In this document: positions 28,724 through 35,524 of the stretch, one piece after another
Layout of the letters: every line of letters starts with the position of its first letter
How positions within the stretch are numbered: the first letter of the stretch is position 1
Origin: Pseudomonas sp. ANT_J12
GTDB lineage: Bacteria > Pseudomonadota > Gammaproteobacteria > Pseudomonadales > Pseudomonadaceae
DNA: 64,000 nt
Direction of reading: 5' to 3'
Assembly: GCF_008370045.1 (NCBI RefSeq)
Contig: NZ_VOBN01000005.1
Coordinates: forward strand, 310,001 to 374,000
Position numbers and translations under genes: made by a program
The notes under the pieces: generated by a model
The model's input: only the letters and a program-made list of their open reading frames with translations
Told to the model about the DNA's origin: nothing
Databases searched by the model: none

Positions 28724-28816
28724 GTGGCGAGCGAGCTTGCTCGCGCTTGAGTGCGCAGCGCTCACAAAAATCCTGAGGCCGCTGCGCAGCCCAGCGCGAG
28801 CAAGCACGCTCGCCAC
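28724..28816. repeat. REP-type inverted pair between dipA and the PhoD-like gene
   Basis: Inverted units GTGGCGAGCGAGCTTGCTCG (from 28724) and CGAGCAAGCACGCTCGCCAC (to 28816) with smaller palindromes (GCGCAGCGCTC, GCTGCGCAGC) between. It accounts for most of the 290-base gap between the dipA start and the phosphatase stop. Confidence 0.85.
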
Positions 28817-28827
28817 GGGATTGCGAA

Positions 28828-30222
28828 TTACCTTAAGGGAATGCTGATGGATTGCAGCAGCCCGCCCTCCCGATCGTGGTAATTGACCCGAATCTGCTCA
28901 GCCTCAACCACCAGATGCGCAAAGTTATCCTGGCTGACCACCTTGCTCGTCAGTGCGTGCCGATAGTCCCCGGCGGTTGTTTGCGCCAAAGGCTGATCGA
29001 GGATGAACGTCGATTTGTGGGCATACGGCAGCAGCTTGCTGTTGCACAGCGGCGACGAAACGATGGTGTGCACCTCGAAGTCCGGATCTTCGCTGTGGGT
29101 CAGGCGACTGGTCAGGGAGCCGTGGACATCGCCGGAAACGACGATGACGTTCTGGATGCGATGCGTACGAATGGTTTCCAGCAGCCGCAGGCGTTGTTCC
29201 GGGAACGCCTTCCACGCGTCATCACCATGAAGCTTACGATCGGGGTAGAACATCACGCTGGTGACCACGAACTTCACCCGCGCCGGGCTGTGGATCAGCC
29301 ATTCAAGCAGCGCTTGCTCCTGTTCTTCATCGAGGATCCGTCGATCCTGGGCAGACAAATTGCGTCGGGTCCGGCTATCGGTGATAAACCATTCAATATC
29401 ACCCTCGGCAAACTGGTACCAATACTGTTCCAGCTTCCGGCTTATTTGTCCGTTAGCCAATAGTTCATGCGCGGGGCTGTGGCTGGCCTGATACAACTCA
29501 TAGGCGGCGATGGCGTTTTTATACAAGTAATCATCGTTTCCGCTTTTATTGACCGGCCAGTTGTCTTCGATTTCATGGTCGTCGAGGATCATGTAAGTCG
29601 ATGTGCCGGACATCAACTTACTGATATTGGGTTGGGAAAACGCCGCCCGGTACTTGCTGAGGATTTCCTTGTATTCACGGTCAGGGGCAATACGGTTCAT
29701 GTCATCGACATAGATCTGGTCTCCGGTCATCAGCGTGGCGCTGATCGGCGGATTGGCGTGCTCCGCCAGTTGCGTGATCGAGGCGAAGATCCGGTCGCCC
29801 AGATGCGGCGCCGAGGCAATGCCCGCCGTCATGCGCAGGTAGCGGCACGAGCCGACGATATAGGCTCGGGGCTGCGCGTGCTGGCTGGAGCGAGTGCGAA
29901 ATTGATAGATCTCCCGCGGCCATTGCAAGGGCAACTCCTGCACCGTTTCCACGGTATGCACCGGGTTCATCGGGCTGAACCAGCCAGCCTGATATTCGTA
30001 CTCGGTATCTTCACCCAGATTATTTAATGCAATAACGTCGGACATATCCCGCAAGAGCGACAGTTTGGCAAACACGCCTTTAGTCCAGCGTTCATCGCCC
30101 GCGCGCCGGTAACGGATGCCGGCAAATACGGTGTCGCTGTCCTGTGTATTACCGCGCAAGAAAATGCGCGCGTGATGAGTTGTAGTGTGGCCAATGATCG
30201 GGCCGACAGTCGGTTTGAACAT
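28828..30222 (-). CDS. PhoD-like metallophosphatase (alkaline phosphatase D family)
   Basis: A 464-residue protein of the PhoD-type calcineurin-like phosphatases. An N-terminal fibronectin-like domain (about 1-105, VGPIIGHTTTHHARIFLRGN) is followed by the metal-binding domain: GSCRYLR (124-130), MTGDQIYVDD (GDQ-x-YxDD metal motif), MILDDHEIEDNWP (DDHE motif), and VVSGDVHGSL (GDVH motif). These match a di-metal phosphoesterase active site. No Sec or Tat signal peptide is visible at ATG 30222, unlike secreted PhoD, so it may be cytoplasmic and act on a phosphodiester or phosphomonoester metabolite. Inserted between dipA and aceF, which are adjacent in P. aeruginosa. Confidence 0.85.
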   Translation of the reverse strand: MFKPTVGPIIGHTTTHHARIFLRGNTQDSDTVFAGIRYRRAGDERWTKGVFAKLSLLRDMSDVIALNNLGEDTEYEYQAGWFSPMNPVHTVETVQELPLQWPREIYQFRTRSSQHAQPRAYIVGSCRYLRMTAGIASAPHLGDRIFASITQLAEHANPPISATLMTGDQIYVDDMNRIAPDREYKEILSKYRAAFSQPNISKLMSGTSTYMILDDHEIEDNWPVNKSGNDDYLYKNAIAAYELYQASHSPAHELLANGQISRKLEQYWYQFAEGDIEWFITDSRTRRNLSAQDRRILDEEQEQALLEWLIHSPARVKFVVTSVMFYPDRKLHGDDAWKAFPEQRLRLLETIRTHRIQNVIVVSGDVHGSLTSRLTHSEDPDFEVHTIVSSPLCNSKLLPYAHKSTFILDQPLAQTTAGDYRHALTSKVVSQDNFAHLVVEAEQIRVNYHDREGGLLQSISIPLR

Positions 30223-30398
30223 GTTTCGAATCCGTTCGAAGTAATGCTAACTAAGCTATTAAGGGTGTCAAAGTTCGTGCTGAACTTATGGCAACTAAGA
30301 CTAGTTACTGGCCGGCAAAAAATATCGAGTCGAAGGGGACTGGAGTTGTAGGTGAAATCAGCCAGGAATGTAGGAAAGTGCCGAGGTTTTTACGAGGC

Positions 30399-30425
30399 AA
30401 AAAAAGCCCCGCCAAATTGGCGGGG
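30399..30425 (-). terminator. Rho-independent terminator of aceEF
   Basis: On the minus strand CCCCGCC / GGCGGGG with a five-base loop, followed by seven T residues. It lies 74 bases past the aceF stop codon. A second hairpin (GGGCCCTCC / GGAGGGCC, 30469-30490) without a T-tract sits between the stop codon and this terminator. Confidence 0.92.
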
Positions 30426-30498
30426 TTGAGGTACGAGCGTGGCGCTCGGAAATCTTGGAACACAACAGGCCCTCCGGTGAAGGAGGGCCCATCGGTTG

Positions 30499-32484
30499 TT
30501 ACAGCAGGATGGTGCGGATGTCCGCCAGCAGGTCGCTCAGACGCTTGGTGAAGCGTGCAGCAGCGGCGCCGTTGATCACACGGTGATCGTAGGACAGCGA
30601 CAGCGGCAGCATCAGTTTCGGCTGGAAGGCTTTGCCGTCCCAGACTGGCTGGATGGTTGCCTTGGAAACACCGAGGATCGCCACTTCCGGCGCGTTGACG
30701 ATCGGCGTGAAGCCGGTGCCGCCAATGTGGCCGAGGCTGGAAATGGTGAAGCAGGCGCCTTGCATGTCGTCAGCAGTGAGCTTCTTGTCGCGGGCCTTGG
30801 CAGCCAGCACGGCCGCCTCCGCCGCCAGCTGCAGAAGGCTCTTCTGGTCGACGTTCTTGATGACCGGTACCAGCAGGCCATCCGGGGTGTCGACCGCGAA
30901 GCCGATGTTCACGTACTTCTTGCGGATGATCGCCTTGCCGCTTGGTGCCAGCGAACTGTTGAAGTCCGGCAGTTCCTTGAGCAGGTGCGCGCACGACTTG
31001 AGCAGCAGCGGCAGGATGGTCAGCTTGACGCCGGCCTTTTCCGCCACGGCTTTCTGTGCGATGCGGAACGCTTCCAGGTCGGTGATATCAGCCGAATCGA
31101 ACTGAGTCACGTGCGGGATGTTCAACCAGCTGCGATGCAAGCTCGACGCGCCGATTTGCATCAGGCGAGTCATCGGCACTTCTTCGGTTTCACCGAAGCG
31201 GCTGAAGTCCACGACCGGAATCGGCGGGATGCCCGCGCCGCCGGTTGCGCCAGCCGCAGCGGCCGGTGCTTCCTTGGCCTTCTGCATCATCGCTTTGACG
31301 TAAACCTGCACGTCTTCTTTCAGGATGCGACCGTGCGGACCGCTTGCGCCAACCGCGTTCAGCTCGACGCCGAATTCACGGGCCAGTTGGCGAACAGCCG
31401 GGCCGGCGTGAACCTTGGCGCCAGGCTTGGCCGGGGCAGCAGCAGGTGCGGCCGCTACCGGTGCGGCAGCGGGTGCAGCGGCGGCTGGAGCAGAAGCGGC
31501 AGGTGCGGCAGCAGCGGCCGGGGCCGGTGCAGCAGCAGGCGCAGCGCCTTTGATTTTCAGCTTCAGGATCAGGTCGCCAGTACCGACTTCGTCATCCAGC
31601 TTGATGGAAACGCTTTCCACCACGCCAGCAGCAGGCGATGGAATTTCCATGCTCGCCTTGTCGGATTCCAGGGTGATCAGCGACTGGTCGGCGGTGACGG
31701 TGTCGCCAGCCTTGACCAGCACTTCGATGATCTTGGCCTTGCCCGACGAGCCGATGTCCGGGACGTGAATGTCCTGAACGCTGTCGGCAACCGGTGCAGC
31801 CGGGGCCGCAGCGGCTGGCGCTGGAGCAGCGGCAGCAGCAGGTGCAGCCGCAGCAGCAGGTGCAGCCGCCTGAGCTGGCGCGGCCGCAGCAGGGGCCGCA
31901 GCACCCGCCACTTCCAGGTCCAGGATCAGATCGCCGGTGCCGACTTCGTCATTGAGCTTGACGCTGATGGCCTTGACCACGCCAGCGGCAGGCGATGGGA
32001 TTTCCATGCTTGCCTTGTCGGATTCCAGGGTGATCAGCGACTGGTCAGCCGCGACGGTATCGCCAACCTTGACCTGGATCTCGATGATCTGGGCCTTGCC
32101 CGACGAACCGATGTCCGGCACGTGCACTTGCTGAACCGAAGCGGCAGCAGGCGCGGCAGCCGGAGCAGCGGCGGCAGGTGCAGCAGCCGGTTTCGCTTCA
32201 GCCTTGGCAGCCGGCGCAGCAGCGGCAGGCGCAGGGGCCGGCGCAGCGGCACCTTCGACTTCCAGCTCCAGCAGTTCGTCGCCTTCTTTCAGGCGATCAC
32301 CCAGTTTCACTTTCAGGCTCTTGATGATGCCGGCTTTCGGCGCAGGCACTTCCATGCTCGCCTTGTCCGACTCAAGCGTCAGGATGCTCTGGTCGGCTTC
32401 GATACGGTCGCCGACCTTCACAAAGAGTTCGATTACTTCACCTTCACCGCTGCCGATGTCAGGTACTCGAATGAGTTCGCTCAC
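30499..32484 (-). CDS. aceF: Pyruvate dehydrogenase E2, dihydrolipoyl acetyltransferase AceF
   Basis: A 661-residue E2 core of the pyruvate dehydrogenase complex, transferring acetyl groups from lipoamide to CoA. It has three lipoyl domains (about 2-77, 117-193, 236-312) with lipoyl-lysines K41, K157 and K276 in ESDKASME, joined by long Ala/Pro linkers. An E1/E3-binding domain spans about 358-396 (AGPAVRQLAREFGVELNAVG). The catalytic domain extends to the end and has the DHRVINGAAAARF active-site motif. Lipoyl domains 2 and 3 are nearly identical to each other. Three lipoyl domains is the E. coli/Azotobacter arrangement; P. aeruginosa AceF has two. The start is 11 bases after aceE, so aceEF is an operon. 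Confidence 0.97.
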   Translation of the reverse strand: MSELIRVPDIGSGEGEVIELFVKVGDRIEADQSILTLESDKASMEVPAPKAGIIKSLKVKLGDRLKEGDELLELEVEGAAAPAPAPAAAAPAAKAEAKPAAAPAAAAPAAAPAAASVQQVHVPDIGSSGKAQIIEIQVKVGDTVAADQSLITLESDKASMEIPSPAAGVVKAISVKLNDEVGTGDLILDLEVAGAAAPAAAAPAQAAAPAAAAAPAAAAAPAPAAAAPAAPVADSVQDIHVPDIGSSGKAKIIEVLVKAGDTVTADQSLITLESDKASMEIPSPAAGVVESVSIKLDDEVGTGDLILKLKIKGAAPAAAPAPAAAAAPAASAPAAAAPAAAPVAAAPAAAPAKPGAKVHAGPAVRQLAREFGVELNAVGASGPHGRILKEDVQVYVKAMMQKAKEAPAAAAGATGGAGIPPIPVVDFSRFGETEEVPMTRLMQIGASSLHRSWLNIPHVTQFDSADITDLEAFRIAQKAVAEKAGVKLTILPLLLKSCAHLLKELPDFNSSLAPSGKAIIRKKYVNIGFAVDTPDGLLVPVIKNVDQKSLLQLAAEAAVLAAKARDKKLTADDMQGACFTISSLGHIGGTGFTPIVNAPEVAILGVSKATIQPVWDGKAFQPKLMLPLSLSYDHRVINGAAAARFTKRLSDLLADIRTILL

Positions 32485-32495
32485 AGATTGTCTCC

Positions 32496-35141
32496 TCAGC
32501 AGTCCAGTGGGTTGCGTTTTTCCGGGTTGATCCCGAACTTGACGATAGCTTCAGCCACCACCTTAGGTTCGATATCACCACGGTCAGCCAAGGCTTCCAG
32601 GGCTGCCAACACCACGAAATGACGGTCGACTTCGAAGAAGTGACGCAGCTTTTTACGGCTGTCACTGCGACCGAAACCGTCGGTGCCCAGGACTTTGAAT
32701 TCCTTGGACGGGACCCACTGACGAATTTGTTCAGCGAACAGCTTCATGTAGTCGGTAGACGCGATGACCGGACCTTTACGGCCGTTCAGGCATTCTTCGA
32801 CGTAGCTCAGCTTAGGCTTCTGGCCCGGGTGCAGACGGTTGCTGCGCTCCACGGCCAGGCCGTCGCGACGCAGTTCGTTGAAGCTGGTAACGCTCCACAC
32901 GTCAGCGCCGACGTTGAACTCTTCACGCAGGATCTTCGCGGCTTCGCGGACTTCACGCAGGATGGTGCCGGAGCCCATCAGCTGAACGTGGTGCGCCGCT
33001 TCGCGGGTGTCTTCTTCGAGCAGGTACATGCCCTTGATGATGCCTTCCTCGACACCGGCCGGCATGGCTGGCTGCTGGTAGGACTCGTTCATCACGGTGA
33101 TGTAGTAGAAAACGTCCTGCTGCTCTTCGGTCATCTTCTTCATGCCGTCCTGAATGATCACCGCCAGCTCATAGCCGTAGGTTGGATCAAAGGTGCGGCA
33201 GTTCGGGATGGTGCCGGCCAGGATGTGGCTGTGACCATCTTCGTGTTGCAGGCCTTCGCCGTTCAGCGTGGTCCGGCCGGCGGTGCCGCCGATCAGGAAG
33301 CCACGGGTACGGCTGTCGCCAGCGGCCCAGGCGAGGTCGCCGATACGCTGGAAGCCGAACATCGAGTAGAAGATGTAGAACGGCAGCATTGGCTGGTTGT
33401 GGCTGGAGTACGAAGTACCGGCAGCGATGAAGGAGCTCATGGCGCCCGCTTCGTTGATGCCTTCTTCGAGGATCTGGCCCTTCTTGTCTTCCTTGTAGAA
33501 CATCACCTGGTCTTTATCGACTGGCTCGTAGAGCTGGCCGACGGACGAATAGATGCCCAACTGACGGAACATGCCTTCCATACCGAAGGTACGGGCTTCG
33601 TCCGGGATGATCGGAACGATGCGCGAGCCGATTTCCTTGTCCTTGACCAGTTGCGCGAGGATCCGCACGAAGGCCATGGTGGTGGAAATCTCACGGTCGC
33701 CCGAGCCGTCAAGGATGGCCTTGAGGGTGTCGAGTGGCGGCGTCGGGATGTTGAAGCTTTGCGCGCGGCGCTGTGGCACGAAACCGCCCAGTGCAGTGCG
33801 GCGCTCGCTCAGGTAGCGGGCTTCGGCGCTGTTGGGTTCTGGCTTGAAGAACGGCAGGTTTTCCAGCTCTTCGTCGCGTACTGGGATGTCGAAACGATCG
33901 CGGAACAGCTTCAGGCTTTCAACATCAACCTTCTTGGTGTTGTGCGCGGTGTTCTTCGCTTCGCCGGCACCGGTGCCATAACCCTTGATGGTCTTGGCCA
34001 GGATGACGGTGGGTTGTTCTTTGTGGTTGACCGCTTCGTGGTACGCCGCGTAGACCTTGTACGGGTCGTGGCCGCCACGGTTGAGTTTCCAGATCTCGTC
34101 GTCGGACAAGTCTGCAACCATCGCCTTGAGTTCTGGCGAGTTGAAGAAGTGTTCACGCACGAACGCGCCGTCTTTGGCTTTGTAGTTCTGGTATTCGCCG
34201 TCGATGACTTCGTCCATGCGACGTTGCAGGATGCCGTCGACGTCTTTGGCCAGCAGTGGGTCCCAGAAACGGCCCCAGATGACTTTGGTCACGTTCCACT
34301 GAGCACCGCGGAACACGCCTTCGAGTTCCTGGATGATCTTGCCGTTGCCGCGAACCGGGCCGTCGAGGCGCTGCAGGTTGCAGTTGATGACGAAGATCAG
34401 GTTGTCGAGCTTCTCGCGGCCAGCCAGGGAGATGGCGCCCAGGGATTCCGGCTCGTCGCACTCGCCGTCGCCCAGGAAGCACCAGACTTTCTGCTTGCCT
34501 TCAGGGATGAAGCCACGGGCTTCCAGGTACTTCATGAAGCGTGCCTGGTAGATCGCCTGGATCGGGCCAAGGCCCATGGATACCGTCGGGAACTGCCAGA
34601 AATCAGGCATCAGCCAAGGGTGCGGATAGGACGACAAGCCCTGGCCGTCGACTTCCTGGCGGAAGTTGTTCATTTGTTCTTCGGTGATGCGGCCTTCCAT
34701 GAACGCACGGGCATAGACGCCTGGCGAGGTGTGGCCCTGGAAGTAGATCAGGTCGCCGCCGTGTTCGTCGGTCGGGGCCTGGAAGAAGTAGTTGAAGCCG
34801 ATGTCGTACAAAGTGGCGCTGGAGGCGAAGCTGGAGATGTGACCGCCCAGGTCCGAATCTTTCAGGTTCGTACGCATCACCATGGCCATCGCGTTCCAGC
34901 GAACCAACGAGCGAATGCGGCGTTCCATGAACAGGTCGCCAGGCATGCGTGCTTCGTGGGTCACAGGAATGGTGTTGCGGTATGGCGTGGTGATGGCGTA
35001 AGGCAATTGCGAACCGCTGCGGGTTGCCAATTCGCCCATACGGGTCATCAGATAGTGAGCGCGGTCTTCGCCTTCTTTGTCGAGAACCGATTCCAGGGCG
35101 TCCAGCCATTCCTGGGTTTCGACGGGATCGAGGTCTTGCAT
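32496..35141 (-). CDS. aceE: Pyruvate dehydrogenase E1 component AceE (homodimeric type)
   Basis: An 881-residue thiamine-diphosphate enzyme that decarboxylates pyruvate and acetylates the lipoyl groups of AceF. The TPP motif GDGECDEPESLGAISLAG ends with NLIFVINCNLQ. Other E1p signatures are YFQGHTSPGVYARAFMEGRI, HPWLMPDFWQFPTVSMGLGP and SYQQPAMPAGVEEGIIKGMY. Length is typical of the single-chain E1. ATG 35141 has CTGGAG upstream. Two inverted-repeat operators lie 110-180 bases upstream (35252-35317), so pyruvate- or acyl-responsive control is likely. The third subunit (Lpd) is not in the window. Confidence 0.97.
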   Translation of the reverse strand: MQDLDPVETQEWLDALESVLDKEGEDRAHYLMTRMGELATRSGSQLPYAITTPYRNTIPVTHEARMPGDLFMERRIRSLVRWNAMAMVMRTNLKDSDLGGHISSFASSATLYDIGFNYFFQAPTDEHGGDLIYFQGHTSPGVYARAFMEGRITEEQMNNFRQEVDGQGLSSYPHPWLMPDFWQFPTVSMGLGPIQAIYQARFMKYLEARGFIPEGKQKVWCFLGDGECDEPESLGAISLAGREKLDNLIFVINCNLQRLDGPVRGNGKIIQELEGVFRGAQWNVTKVIWGRFWDPLLAKDVDGILQRRMDEVIDGEYQNYKAKDGAFVREHFFNSPELKAMVADLSDDEIWKLNRGGHDPYKVYAAYHEAVNHKEQPTVILAKTIKGYGTGAGEAKNTAHNTKKVDVESLKLFRDRFDIPVRDEELENLPFFKPEPNSAEARYLSERRTALGGFVPQRRAQSFNIPTPPLDTLKAILDGSGDREISTTMAFVRILAQLVKDKEIGSRIVPIIPDEARTFGMEGMFRQLGIYSSVGQLYEPVDKDQVMFYKEDKKGQILEEGINEAGAMSSFIAAGTSYSSHNQPMLPFYIFYSMFGFQRIGDLAWAAGDSRTRGFLIGGTAGRTTLNGEGLQHEDGHSHILAGTIPNCRTFDPTYGYELAVIIQDGMKKMTEEQQDVFYYITVMNESYQQPAMPAGVEEGIIKGMYLLEEDTREAAHHVQLMGSGTILREVREAAKILREEFNVGADVWSVTSFNELRRDGLAVERSNRLHPGQKPKLSYVEECLNGRKGPVIASTDYMKLFAEQIRQWVPSKEFKVLGTDGFGRSDSRKKLRHFFEVDRHFVVLAALEALADRGDIEPKVVAEAIVKFGINPEKRNPLDC

Positions 35142-35251
35142 GGCTTGCTCCAGGGCGGAAAGGCTTCCAGAATCGGTTGCCTGAGTTTGCGACTGGCCTT
35201 GTGGGCAGACGATATAAATTCTTGGATTGCCGAGAGGTTGTTCCGGCGGCG

Positions 35252-35317
35252 TGTAGTTTTACTACAAATCAACGGGCATTTCAGCCTTTCGAATGTATAG
35301 ACGAGTAGTAAAACTAC
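35252..35317. promoter_or_regulatory. Paired operators upstream of aceE
   Basis: Two copies of one inverted repeat: TGTAGTTTTACTACA (35252-35266; arms TGTAGT/ACTACA, three-base spacer) and GTAGTAAAACTAC (35305-35317; arms GTAGT/ACTAC). Their centres are 52 bases apart, close to five helical turns, which suits cooperative binding. A TATACA box for minus-strand transcription (35299-35294) lies between them, so binding would cover the aceE promoter. The GT-N(n)-AC dyad is of the kind bound by FadR-subfamily GntR repressors such as PdhR. The rest of the 383-base aceE-glnE gap holds only a small hairpin (GGTTGG/CCAACC, 35366-35384). Confidence 0.6.
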
Positions 35318-35524
35318 AGATGAATGGCTTGTGGCCTCCGGCTGCGTTGTGAGAATAATCGTTAAGGTTGGTCTTTTGCCAACCAGAAAAGGTGAAAGCT
35401 TGATGTTGGCTGCCAAAATAAAAGAAATTTCAGCTATTTCTAACCTTTGTTCGACAGTCGGTCACGTAGCGTGTTTTCAAGAATCACTACATGCAGCCCT
35501 TCACACGCCGATCAAGGATAGACC

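Noticed and set aside
32619..35300. Open frame of about 890 codons antisense to aceE
   Set aside because: A GC-rich shadow of aceE: no ribosome site, low-complexity Val/Ala/Asp composition, and aceE itself is certain. The same holds for long frames antisense to putA (9268-12138), aceF (30496-32622), dipA (25943-27877) and the acyl-CoA dehydrogenase (6390-8327).
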